The notes under the pieces were generated by a model, which saw only the letters and a program-made list of their open reading frames with translations, did not search any database and was not told where the DNA came from. Position numbers and translations under genes: made by a program. DNA of 64,000 nucleotides from Psococerastis gibbosa (taxonomy: Eukaryota > Arthropoda > Insecta > Psocodea > Psocidae): assembly GCA_963971405.1 (NCBI GenBank), contig OZ020488.1:3410001-3474000 (forward strand). Direction: 5' to 3'. Each line of letters begins with the position of its first letter. Position 1 is the stretch's first letter. Positions 54,173 to 64,000 of this stretch are shown piece after piece.

Positions 54173-54560
54173 CCTGGCTTATAATTTCTTTCTCTCTGTG
54201 TCGATACCGGTCGGGTGTGGAAGCCCTTGCTGAAGCCTGTGGGTAATTTAAAACCGGTTGTCCTTTTTGTAACTCGAGGTTTCACTTTGTGTCCCTCTGC
54301 GTGAATTCAAAGAACATGAACACGACAAAGACCCTTCTTCAATTAATGACTACAATTAGGCTACAAAGGCTGCTCATGGAACATTTGCGGTCCCTGATCG
54401 CGCCCCATTCTCAATCAATGGGCCTCCAGTAAAATCCAGCCCTCTAATCGGCAATTGTTCGGCCGCTAACACTTACGCTAATTCTCGTTGAAATGCGTTC
54501 CACGGCAGCGTAAACGGGTCTAAGTTACCGACTACTGAACTAAGTCTGGCCGCAGCCCGA
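54173..54560. other. No feature recognised
   Basis: GC-richer than its surroundings, with no coding family identified. Confidence 0.45.
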
Positions 54561-54564
54561 ATAA

Positions 54565-54746
54565 TCGACTTCGATGGTCAGGTGGTAACGTGCTTGCACT
54601 TGTGCGACTCTTTACACGCCATGCGATCGGAGACGTGTCGTAACTCAACACGGGTACTAACCTACAGAGGCGACTGAAGAGGTCAATCGGATACATTCAT
54701 TAAATTGTTTGTATGCGATTAATCTTTAAAAAAAAAAAAAAAAAAA
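54565..54746 (+). mobile_element. SINE-B copy 5 with poly-A
   Basis: TTCGATGGTCAGGTGGTAAC head, GATCGGAGACGTGTCGTAAC core, TTGTTTGTATGCGATTAATC tail and a 19-nt A run (54728-54746). The preserved tail suggests a young copy. Confidence 0.85.
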
Positions 54747-54759
54747 TGGGGGACGAGAC

Positions 54760-54994
54760 TAGTGTTGGCTCGAGACTGAGAGAGACCGAAACGGCAGTCT
54801 CGATATCTCATAGTCTCAGTCTCCGAGACGCAAGAAAAATCTCGATTCGAGACCGAGACGGAAACGAGATCCGGCAGTCTCGGTTTGTAATTTTAGAGTC
54901 TCGATCTCACAGACTTTCTTATTGGCCTTGATCTCAAAAAGGTCTCGATTCGAGTCCAAGACCAAACTGAGACCGAGACTGTGCGAACACTAGC
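54760..54994. mobile_element. GAGACC-array MITE
   Basis: Ends TAGTGTTGGCTCGAGACTG and CAGTCTGTGCGAACACTA-like text resemble the left end at 21258. The body is a degenerate array of GAGACC and GTCTCG hexamers. ACGAGAC occurs on both flanks (54753-54759 and 54995-55001). Probably hAT-related. Confidence 0.55.
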
Positions 54995-55149
54995 ACGAGA
55001 CGCAGCCAGAGACTACAAACGTGTCATGACTCCTTTTCCGTTTAACCCTAAAACGTAAGCTCCTTAGAAAGTTGTCACAATCAACAATATTAATAATAAA
55101 TAAATAAATAAATATTGTACATGAATTAGAGAATCAAGAAAAATCTGGA

Positions 55150-55219
55150 ATTGATGGGATTCAAAAACATGACATATGCCTTGCCAGGGCATTGTGTTAC
55201 CACTACACCTCAAGCCCGG
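55150..55219 (-). repeat. tRNA-like SINE-C head, reverse
   Basis: The reverse strand reads GGGCTTGAGGTGTAGTGGTA, TGCCCTGGCAAGGCA and a decayed B box (TTTTTGAATCCC). It abuts an oppositely directed head at 55215. Confidence 0.6.
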
Positions 55220-55370
55220 TCAGCTCAGTGTTAACTTGATCGTCTATAGCCTATATCATGCTCTTTGGCAATGCATAGATCGCAAGTTCGAATCCCGCCA
55301 AGTCCCTTCATTTTATTCTCTACACTCGTTTCTAACGAGGAGGTTTCCTCTTCAACCTGAACATCTATTA
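55215..55370 (+). mobile_element. SINE-C copy, forward
   Basis: CCCGGTCAGCTCAGTG, then CAAGTTCGAATCCC (B box), CCAAGTCCC and the tail AACGAGGAGGTTTCCTCTTC, as in the copy at 7455. Confidence 0.65.
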
Positions 55371-55559
55371 TATGCAGCCTACCACATAATATTACAGATA
55401 AAATTGATTATTTGTACATTAGGCATTCATATTCGTACATCTAAATTTGTGAGCCTATATCTAAACAAAACACCGCCGCAAGGCAACCCGATGAGGGTTT
55501 AAAAGACTAGTAGAGAATCGTTCTTTGAAAGGTTTAGAAGGATTAGACAAAAACAGAAC

Positions 55560-56465
55560 AAAGAACCGGTCCGAGTTTACTCGAACATGCTTTCCAATTT
55601 ATCAATTAGTAGGGAGAGAAAATGATTAATTTCATGGTAAATAATTTTCCTTTGGTTAAATTTCGGATATCACGGGAGGGGGGGGGGGGGTGGTCGTCCA
55701 CCTGACTTCACTGGAGGTGACGTAAATTCTAGATAGGACAGACCAACACATTACCACACAGCAATAATGGCAGGGCACGCAATGCATTTGAGCGTGAATT
55801 TGCTTTCATTTTTTCAAAAAAAAATTTTTTTGAACAATACCAAATAGTCTTTTGGGAAAGCAACCTGTCTGGTTTCGTTACTCAATTTAACACCTAAAAC
55901 ATGCCTGAAGGTAGAAATCATCGATTGAAAGGTTTCACAGAAAAATTATTTTTTAGTCATTTTTCATTAAAATTAAGTTATTTTTATTTTTTTACCCCCA
56001 GAAACAAACTATTAAGGAGCAAGCGACCCCCGCATTTTATTAACATTAATAACGGCTACAATATATGTGAATTTAAAAGAAATCGTTGGAGCCGTTTTTG
56101 ATTAATAATAATTTTTTTATACGTCTTTTTTGGAGTTTTTGAGAATAACACCCCCCCCCCCCAAATTGAGTTAGCCCAAAATAAAATAAAATAGTTCCGA
56201 GGCATGATTTTTACAAACCAACGTGGCGAATTGCATAAAAATCCACTGTGTAGTTTGCCCACAAATCGACGAACAGACAGACCGACAGACCGAAAGACCG
56301 ACAGACAGACATTTCGTAAAAAAACACTTTTTTGGGTTCCTGGGACCTCAAAACGTGTAAATCCGTTGAAATCTCGGAATCAAAAATTTGGACCATCATA
56401 AAGCTTTCCTTACTACGTAATTACTACGCATAAATTGGAAAGCAAAAATTGATTACATAATAGTC
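55560..56465 (-). repeat. Family T, full reverse copy
   Basis: Bounded by AGAACCGGTCCGAGTTTACT and ATAAATTGGAAAGCAAAAA. Both inverted GCTTTCCAATTTAT motifs are present. A 14-nt G run (55678-55691), a C run (56151-56162) and a CAGA/GACC-rich stretch (56270-56310) correspond to low-complexity sites in the 26400 copy. There are no good ORFs. Confidence 0.78.
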
Positions 56466-56550
56466 TATACTATACTAACAAGGTAAAAATTTTTGCATGA
56501 GAAACATCAAATAATTACTCTGTGACAAATTGTATTGGATTAAATAATCA

Positions 56551-56778
56551 GGACATGTAGAGTGGTGGTACGGACTCTGACTTTCACCCGAAAGGTAGTT
56601 GGTTCGAGTCCTACACTTCCTACATTGTCTGGCCATGCTTCGGAGGGCATGTAAAGCAGGTGGTCCCGGGCTTTCTAAGTTGAGTGTAAGAGAGGGCTAT
56701 ATAGCCCTAACTCCGCTAGGTTGGCTTAGTAATAGAACAAAAAAAGTCCTTAATTATTTATTATTTATTTATTTATAA
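56551..56778 (+). mobile_element. SINE-A copy 8
   Basis: Complete: GGACATGTAGAGTGGTGGTA head, GGTTCGAGTCCT B box, core, and AGTAATAGAACAAAAAAAGT with an (ATTT)n tail. Confidence 0.9.
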
Positions 56779-57516
56779 TGTTATTGCAATTCTGTAAGCT
56801 GTGGATTTTATCTGTTGATTGTGTAATTATATACGACTTATTAAATTTCGCCTAGTGTACATACATGCGGTATCCTATATGAATACAAAGTAAAATACCT
56901 ACATTATTGGAAATATTGTAGCATTACCGAGAATTTTACAAGGGAACGGTTGCATTGATTAATAATTGAAGGAAATACTAATAAACATTAAAAGGTAGAA
57001 TATTAATTAAGGTGTCTACATCTAAGGGAGAAGAAAGTAAAAACTCACCAAAAAAATTATTTTGCACTTCTTTGTTTAAAACAATTGAATAAGCCTCGGT
57101 ATTATAGTAATCCCAAAACGCCATGATCGGGCTGCTGTCATCGGATCGGGCCTTATTGTAGCTGAATAGTGTTTTAGAAAACACAGTAGCTACACTTGTA
57201 TGTATACAGACAACAAAATCCAGCGAGCGAAATGTATTTTTCTCGTCATTAATGGATCTCTGTGTAAAGCTTTTAGCTTGGGCTTATTACCCGTAACGGC
57301 TATATAACACTGTAGACGCGGCTAAATGAACCTTTGTTGGCCAAGTCATTAATTTTTTAATGGTCCTGAGTTTTTGTAGGTACATGGCATCCATTAGTGC
57401 TATCGTTAGGATATACATTACACAAAAATAAAAGAAGCGACATGTGAAAATTCTGAAGGTTTTGCTTCAATACATATTTCTGTTGTTGTAGTCAGATTTG
57501 AAGAATACTACATCTA
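56779..57516. other. No feature recognised
   Basis: AT-rich, nothing nameable. Confidence 0.5.
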
Positions 57517-57685
57517 CAGCCTGATCGAGGCGATTATAATACCGGGGTTAAATAAATACCCTAGGATTTTAACTGTAAACAAACAAATTTTGAATAGCAC
57601 TTTCCATTATAAAATTATCTTGTTTACATTTTTATTACCAGGGGATTAAATAAATACCGGTATTACAATCGCCTCGAACAGGCTG
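57517..57685. mobile_element. Palindromic MITE, 169 bp
   Basis: CAGCCTGATCGAGGCGATTA and its near-complement form ~30-bp terminal arms (TAATACCGG continues both). Inner AAATAAATACC blocks also pair. No target duplication could be fixed. Confidence 0.65.
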
Positions 57686-59202
57686 CTGGACAAAGTTGCA
57701 AAATATCGGGAATTTATGAATTTCTAGTTCTCTATCAACTAGACTATTCCTGGTCATATCAAAAACCAAAACCCATAGCAAAACAGTTTATCAGCTATAT
57801 TTTCGAAATGTTCAAACTTTTCTTTATTTTGTACCGTTGACAAACCGAAAATTTACATATCGATCAACTCCGTACGGTATAAAAGATAACAGACACCCAA
57901 AAATATCAGATAAGCCGTCATTTTCATTGCGTATTGGTTTTCCGGAAAAGCCATCTGGTTTTGTTGCGAGCCGCGGGGAGCCGTCAAAAATCTATTTCAT
58001 GTTCATCATTATACTGTATTATTTAGGATTTTCACGGGGAAATTCTTTCTTCTACAGTTTCCCGAGAAACGTTTATTGGACCGGAGACGTTTATTATTTA
58101 CGACAAAGTAGTATGATACTTTTAAAACTTTCTTTTACCCAATGGGAATTCTATCTCTATAGTTTGAATTTTTTAAGAATTCGAAGTGATATCATTCTGA
58201 GAAAGTTGTGGTTTTCTCATGGAACTAAGGACGGCTATTGTAGCTACAATGGATCATTAGTAAAGTTACGGAAAGTGGAGTCCTCCACGGTTTTTGAAGT
58301 GTAACTTCTCATAGCTGACTCTTAAAAGCTGGACTCTTCAATTTTTCATGCGATACAAGAGCAGAGAAACAGAATATTAACAAGTCAGGGGCATGAAGTC
58401 AAAAAAGTGAGTTAGCCTACTAGAAAACGAAAACATTGCTCCCACGAATTAGGAAGATATAACAATAGGAGGTCATTTGTCGCATTGGAGGAAACGGAGT
58501 AGTTAACTTATGTACAAAAAACTAGTGGTGTGGTAGTCCCGAGGAAGGAGGTCCAGAACTGTGAACAATTATTGGTGGAATGGTGGTTGGAACTCGACCA
58601 TTTCATGAAATTCCCTAGAATTCCCTAGAATTTCATGAAAGTTAGCAAATCTATTGTACGATATGACCACGACATGTTGACGATTTAATGATCTGGTCAA
58701 ATTAAGTTGCCCACATCAAGACATGCGACCATTCTAGAATTTCAAGAACTATGTAAATCTACGATGTGGCCACATATTATGTACAGCCGCCATTTCAGAA
58801 GCAGAAGTCACTGCAACTTTCGGCAGTCGGTGGGACCCAAACTTATACCTGTGGGTAACATTTGCTCCTACTTGGCACCTCACTAGTTCAGGCATCTTGA
58901 CACTTATCAATAATTCAACCCCACATTGAACAGTCGGCCCTATACTGACCTTTTGAACCTGATTAGTATTCATGGGATGAGGGAGGGCGCCACGCTCGTA
59001 AACAAAATGTTTGTCTAAGCCCCCCCCCCCTCTATCTTCTGTGTAGCCCCCCCCCCCTGGGACATCTGTCCACAAACAGATTTCCATGGTTGCGTATTCT
59101 CCTGTCGAATGTCCTCCTGGCCGACATACAACCACGGGAGTGAACTGGGCACCTCCGCAATCGAGTTGGTAGGGAGTCTATTCTCTATACATGTATACAC
59201 AT
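57686..59202. other. No gene I would defend
   Basis: The 155-codon forward frame at 57837-58304 has aromatic- and hydrophobic-rich text with no domain, codon bias or homologue that I recognise. It is probably chance. C runs lie at 59020-59053. Confidence 0.45.
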
Positions 59203-59368
59203 ACATAGGAGAAATAGGACATTCGAGCGCGCCCAAAATTTTTGTATTGTTTTTTTTTTAGCCGTGGTACCACCTGGTACATTTGGCTGGTCATAAGAGA
59301 CGTGGCCGCATCAGCGTGGCCCCAGGTAAAAATATTTTTGGCGCGCTCGAATATCCCATTGCCTATAT
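59203..59368. mobile_element. Family G MITE, copy 2
   Basis: ACATAGGAGAAATAGGACAT plus TCGAGCGCGCCC on the left pairs with GGCGCGCTCGAATATCCCAT on the right. This is the clearest terminal pairing in the family. Confidence 0.75.
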
Positions 59369-59489
59369 ATATATATAGATTTCTAGTAGGTAGCCGAGAA
59401 GTTGAGGTTCGAGACAGAAAAGGAAGACTGAACCAGATTGAACCATGTGGGTACATAATACCTAATTTCGGGGCAATGTAATAAACACG

Positions 59490-59580
59490 ACTGCCTGGTA
59501 TATTACTGACCGTGATCTCCCAAATAGAGCAGTGACCAAGAGAAGGGATTCTGCATCTGTCTTTAGGCCTAAATCATCGC
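59490..59580 (+). repeat. SINE-G tail fragment
   Basis: CTCCCAAATAGAGCAGTGAC and CAAGAGAAGGGATTCTGC, as at 32025-32060. Confidence 0.5.
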
Positions 59581-59689
59581 TAAGTTGCCAGCGTTTTCGT
59601 ACCACTGCGTTTTTTGACGTTCTTAAATCACATAGCACTGTCCGGTTTAGTCGATTTTCGAGTCAAAATTCACCAGAGCATACTTTAAA

Positions 59690-59985
59690 AGCTTTTGCAG
59701 TAATTTTCAATTTTATTACTACAAAGGAGTTGCGTGACGAAGCAGTAGAATCTGGGATGAAAGCGCACTTCCAGAGGTTTCGTCAATATCTGCGGTCGAC
59801 ATCCTCAGTGGAACTGCGTAGAATTCTAAAGTTGTATCTTGGAGGCTCAGCTGCAACTGTTTAAAACACGTCCGAATTTTGAAAACAGTTACTGCTGAGC
59901 CTCCGAGACACAATTTTAGAAGTTCCACTGAAGTTGTCCGCAGATGTTGACGAATATTGCTGCTTTCATAATTATCAGCTATATT
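59690..59985. mobile_element. Family P palindrome, both arms
   Basis: GTCAATATCTGCGGTCGACA...GGCTCAGCTGCAACTGTTT is followed after ~22 bp by AAACAGTTACTGCTGAGCC...GCAGATGTTGACGA. Arms are about 100 bp. Single arms of the same family lie at 13055, 15376, 16855, 19440 and 22600. It behaves like a fold-back MITE. Confidence 0.75.
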
Positions 59986-59999
59986 TTCAAAATTTCAAA

Positions 60000-60480
60000 C
60001 CCAAAAGCGACTAGACTCTCTCCACAAAGAGCCACTCCAGACTCCATAAACATAACCTGGACCGCTGCAGTGCACCGTAAATAACGCTCTCAGCTCTGAA
60101 TAGACTCTGATATTTGCATTGCTGTTGAAAATGGTTCACTCGTATTGCTGAAAACAGGTAGTGCTGCCGTGGATATACCGCTAGGCTGACCGCTCCCCCA
60201 ATTTCACTAATGGACGAAGGAACCTTTTGAACGAAGATTCTTTTGATCCAGCCCTTACTTTCATATTTAGGCTGTTGCACTGCTTCTCGGCTGCGAAGAG
60301 CATGTTGAATGTATAAAAAGGAATAAATATTGGTCAATAAAAAATGTACCAGCTTGTAAGTATAATTTCGTCCCTATACTTTGGTGCAAGCTACTTGTAT
60401 ATAATATGTTATATAATAGCATAGGATATTGTACATACACTATTAAACCCTGTCACAAAAAGCCATGTAAAAACAATATC
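60000..60480. other. Unrecognised, GC-richer patch
   Basis: The reverse frame 60011-60337 (108 codons) matches no family that I know. Confidence 0.4.
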
Positions 60481-60484
60481 CCCT

Positions 60485-60575
60485 TTTTTGATCACTGCTC
60501 TATTTAGGATCTTGTGGTCTGCAACACACCCGGCAGTCAGGTTTTTTTCTCATCAGTGAAGGTAAGGGACCCGTT
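60485..60575 (-). repeat. SINE-G tail, reverse
   Basis: Complement of GATCCTAAATAGAGCAGTGA and of CACTGATGAGAAAAAAACC. Confidence 0.5.
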
Positions 60576-60654
60576 GGGGTTGTTTTGACCCAAGCTCGAC
60601 ATTTATTTACCATTTTGACCTTCCTGACCATAATGCAGCTCCCTGTCACTTTGA

Positions 60655-60930
60655 TTATTATTAATAAAGTCCTGAAGGAGTTTTTATGGACCCAGACCTA
60701 CTTATAGAAGCCCAGAGGCCTCTTGTCCAATGCCAACGACCCCATGGATTTCGGACATTATTTTCGTTGTTTCCGTATGTATTTTTGGCCATTGGTAAAC
60801 TGGTATAAGTCCACTTACAGCAGCTACGAGCGATAATGAACAAGCTGGGACAAGCTCACCATTGACGCAATGAAACAGGCGAAAGCATGACTTAACCGAG
60901 CTTACAGATATATGTCACTATTCCGGTGCT
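60655..60930 (+). repeat. Family D copy, uninserted
   Basis: GTCCTGAAGGAGTTTTTATG to GCGAAAGCATGACTTAACC. It supplies the exact empty site for the MITE at 19937. Confidence 0.8.
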
Positions 60931-61554
60931 GTAATGCAAAACATTTTAAAAGTATGAAGAAAATATATTCTTAATCATAAAATAGGCTGTTAGAGATATC
61001 AATGAACAAAGCAGCAAAATGGAAAAAGAGGAGCACGTGATAAAAAATAAGTGGGTAGAACAAAAGAAAGACAAGTGTGCACACTATACCAGCTGCTTTG
61101 TGCCCCGAGGGTCTTAAATAAAAGAGAGTGGACACGTCAATTCTGCTGATAACAATGGTCAGCGACAAAACAAAAGGCTGATTAAAGAACAAGAGAGAGG
61201 GTGTAGCTGACGTCAAATTTATTTTAAGCCATACTGAATTTGTACCTTATACTACTAGTAGTATTATGTGTTTAAAAAGATTTGATGTAAAATTATTTTA
61301 AAAAATTATTAAAACTGAATATTAAAATGCTCTTTAAAGGTTGCTTTGAGGCAAAAGTGGAGCGGTTTTTGTTGCTGATTAGGCAATTTTTGCTGACGGG
61401 CTGGATGGATGGCGGGAGGTGGTTGTTTTGGCTTTGCAGTTTTTGGAAGGAGATTAGCTTACGTAATTACTGTGTGATAGAAAAATCATACTCGAGATAA
61501 TTTGATATTTTGATAATTAAAAATATGATGGCTGTCAGGTACACAGTAAAAAAA
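60931..61554. other. No feature recognised
   Basis: AT-rich, nothing nameable. Confidence 0.5.
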
Positions 61555-61888
61555 TATGGAACGCCGGCTTTCAGCAATCCTGCCTTAAGCAACCCTGTCA
61601 GCCTGGCGGGGGGAATGAGTCTGTTTATTAATTTGAGGCACCTTAAGGGCAGACTCCTTCACCTCGGGGAGAAGGGGAGTTGACTGACAGGGTGGACCTC
61701 CTGATTATAGTGGATTCCGAACCACTTGGGGACCATATTACAGTCTCACGATTAATTTGGAGGTGACCAGGACTCGCCACGCACGTGGTATAGTCTCAGC
61801 ACGTTATCATGTCTCACCATGTTCCCCTGCCAACGCTGTGCGCACTACCAAGTTTGCCGCAGTTTTTCATCATGGTAAGGCAGTTGGC
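61555..61888 (-). mobile_element. Family E SINE copy 4, reverse
   Basis: The head, read in reverse, is GCCAACTGCCTTACCATGAT, the 5S-like start. The body is complete and the tail is a T/A run at 61548-61556. It abuts the left end of an M element. Confidence 0.78.
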
Positions 61889-62196
61889 TGTACACTGGGG
61901 CTCTATATTAAACAGGTATTGTCATCCGCCATATTGTATCCATTATAAGTCTGGTGTATAAGCCAAGCATTGGGTGTTTACCTATTTATTTCAGAAATTT
62001 ATCGTTGTTTATTTATTATTATTTAAAAAAAGTGCTACCAATTAGGGAAGTGTTTAAAAAATTACTAAAACGTGTATTAGTGTTTTTCAATATTTTTCAA
62101 TCCTTTACTTTTCTTACAATACTTACCATATAGGAAATATGGGATACAACATGGCGGATCACAATACCCGGGTATATAGTGCCTTACTGTACACAG
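61889..62196. mobile_element. Family M MITE, uninserted
   Basis: Ends TGTACACTGGGGCTCTATA and TATAGTGCCTTACTGTACA, with inner GGATACAA.ATGGCGGATSA arms. CTTACAATACTTACCATATA at about 62113-62132 is the empty site for the SINE at 42154. Confidence 0.78.
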
Positions 62197-62526
62197 TAAA
62201 AGTGTAAACAAACTTTCCTACCATGTTTATACTACGACGTATACGTATACGTAACCGGTTACCCCGTTTGAAATTTAGTTTGAAAGATATAGCTGCGACA
62301 CAGTGGAGTTTTACGCATTTTGATAATAACAAAAACTATAGATTTTATACAGACGAATGATGCTTCAGTAAAACTCCAAACAGGACGGAAGTTTTTTGAA
62401 CACATCGGCGTCATAATATAAAAATAATAATAATAAAAAAACATCCAAATATGAAAATAAATCTTACCTTAAAATTAAAATAAATCTTACTTTATACATA
62501 AAATTAGTTAAACACTTGCCAAATCG
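62197..62526. other. No feature recognised
   Basis: AT-rich, nothing nameable. Confidence 0.5.
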
Positions 62527-62697
62527 GCTTCGGTGGTAAGGTGGTAGTGAAGGTGTATACTTGTCCAAGTCTCTAAGCGCCATGCGATCAGAGACGTGTC
62601 GTAACTCAGCACAAGTATTAATTTACTCATTGAGGCGACTGAAGAGGTCAATCAGATACATTCATTAAATTGTTTGCATGCGATTAACCATTTTTAA
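62527..62697 (+). mobile_element. SINE-B copy 6
   Basis: CTTCGGTGGTAAGGTGGTAG head, GATCAGAGACGTGTCGTAAC core, GAAGAGGTCAATCAGATACA and TGCGATTAACC tail. Complete. Confidence 0.87.
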
Positions 62698-63372
62698 ACA
62701 AAAATATATAATGAAGAAAAAAATGAACCCCGTATCGCACAATAAGAATAAAAATAAAAATAATGCAATATAAACTTGGGAAAGAAATGGAATAAGATGA
62801 AGACGTTGAAAAGAGAAAGAAAAAGTGAGGAAAATGAAAAACGCCCATTCTCTGCCACCATACGAGACTGGAATTTGTAATTAATTGAGAAACGTGTCGT
62901 GGTATAATTTTGTTCGAAAACACAAAAATTTCAATAGGGGATTGAAGTACAATAGTACAAAATATACTACAAAGCTTAAGAGGGAATCGGAGTACCCCCA
63001 CTACGCGTCTTTTGTACTAATTCTGGCCACAGTTCCTCAACTCCTTCTTCGGGACCAATACAGTAGCCCGACTTACGCTACCTACGCTACGCTACGCTAC
63101 CGCAACATATTCGGAGATACGCGGGTTTTCATTACTGGTATGCTACGATGAAATTTTGAGTGTGAAGAAGAAAAACTTAACTCGTCAGGCAACATTGTTA
63201 GAATATATGAAGCAAAATAACTTCGGTTTAGGTTACTTTATTCATAACAATGTAAATTGTTTTATTATCTTACACTTAATTAAACATTTTTCTTCTAAAT
63301 TATTGTTTTCTTTAAACTCTGGTCCCGATAAAACGTACCTACTTTATATGTACTGTTATATGCAAATTTGAA
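62698..63372. other. No gene recognised
   Basis: A run of CGCTAC/CCTACG pentamers lies at 63078-63104. The open frames are short. Confidence 0.5.
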
Positions 63373-63514
63373 CCCTGAATTAATCGTGTGACTTTACAAT
63401 GTTCTCCAATTAGTTTGGAATCCATTATAACCAGGTTAGTCACTCAACTGACTCAACTCCCTGATGTGAAGGAGTTTGCCCTTAGCGTGCCTCAAGTTAA
63501 TTAACAGACTCACT
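63373..63514 (+). mobile_element. Family E SINE copy 5, cut by hAT
   Basis: CTGAATTAATCGTGTGACTT to AACAGACTCACT. It then breaks off where the hAT-like end begins. Confidence 0.7.
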
Positions 63515-64000
63515 CAGTGCCGGGACTGGCTATGGGGCCACAGGGGCCATGGCCCCAGGGCCCCCCAAAAAGCCACAAAACACAAAATTTACAGTAGACA
63601 TAGTTTAGAACACTAAAACAAACCATTAAGGCAAACACGTCTTCCCATATATTGACCAGTTTATGCTATCACTGGATCGTTGAAAGTTGAGAATTTTATA
63701 AATCTAGTACGGTAACATGAATATGTCTTCCTCAGAAAATTGTATAACCTTTACTGCTGTTAAAATCGTAAAACTCCACTATTTTGGGCCTATTTTTTCA
63801 AAAAATTTCCTCCGGGGGAGACCCCCGGGCCCCCCTGTTTGCAGCTATATGAATATGCATTCCTTTGTAAGCTTTCCTGCTGTAAAACCATAATGTTTTT
63901 CCATTACATTTTTCAAATTCTTCCCCGGGGGGAAACCTCCGGGCCCGCCTCTTTGGGCTAGATGAGATATTATTTTTATGAACAAGCATTCCTTTGTAAG
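63515..64000 (+). mobile_element. hAT-like element, runs off window
   Basis: Begins CAGTGCCGGGACTGGCTATG followed by GGGCCATGGCCCC, a common hAT non-autonomous start. Two diverged internal repeats (63792-63880 and 63908-64000) share CCTCCGGG...GGGCCC and GCATTCCTTTGTAAG. The right end and target duplication lie outside the window. Confidence 0.65.

Noticed and set aside
57837-58304. 155-codon forward ORF
   Set aside because: No recognisable domain and AT-driven composition; nothing around it suggests a gene.
60011-60337. 108-codon reverse ORF
   Set aside because: No recognised domain and no supporting signals; reported only as an unexplained GC-richer patch.

Overview
This is an AT-rich metazoan nuclear window made almost entirely of transposable-element debris. 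I found no host gene, rRNA or functional tRNA that I would defend. The mixture points to an invertebrate, with an arthropod as my low-confidence guess: several non-LTR retrotransposon types, tRNA-derived and 5S-like SINEs, hAT and PIF/Harbinger-type MITEs, a Gypsy-like integrase fossil, and many long G or C runs inside the DNA-transposon remnants. No intron-exon structure, operon or phage-like layout is visible.

Layout. Positions 1-410 hold an unclassified repeat (family T) split by a hAT MITE. Positions 520-4612 hold a decayed two-ORF LINE (CR1/Jockey-like) whose ORF2 is interrupted by a Harbinger-type MITE; removing the MITE and one TTA copy restores the reading frame. Positions 4.7-17.5 kb carry LINE 3' fragments, SINEs, a second Harbinger-like MITE with TAA duplications, a hAT MITE in another T copy, a palindromic MITE and a 550-bp inverted repeat. 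Positions 18-30 kb hold more SINEs, an element rich in GGGACC motifs with an 8-bp target duplication, and T and F family copies. At 30.8-31.7 kb four tandem 219-bp units join a tRNA-like SINE head to a LINE tail. At 35.3 kb there is a collapsed LTR-element fossil with 5-bp target duplications.

The richest locus is 41.9-48.5 kb. A MITE carries a 5S-like SINE with a 13-bp target duplication. A fossil with a Gypsy-like integrase and terminal direct and inverted repeats contains an RTE-type LINE insertion (perfect 12-bp target duplication, uninterrupted ORF) and a Harbinger-type MITE. Next to it a hAT MITE is split by a LINE 3' fragment with its own 12-bp duplication. Positions 48.6-56.8 kb hold F repeats, degenerate tandem arrays, a ~120-bp minisatellite and a nearly full T element. 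Positions 57-64 kb hold palindromic MITEs, SINEs and the start of a hAT-like element that runs off the window.

The sequences do not work together as a pathway. What they record is an order of insertions, which the target duplications and the uninserted copies inside this same window allow to be read directly. Family letters (SINE-A/B/C, D, E, F, G, H, M, P, T) are local labels, not database names.
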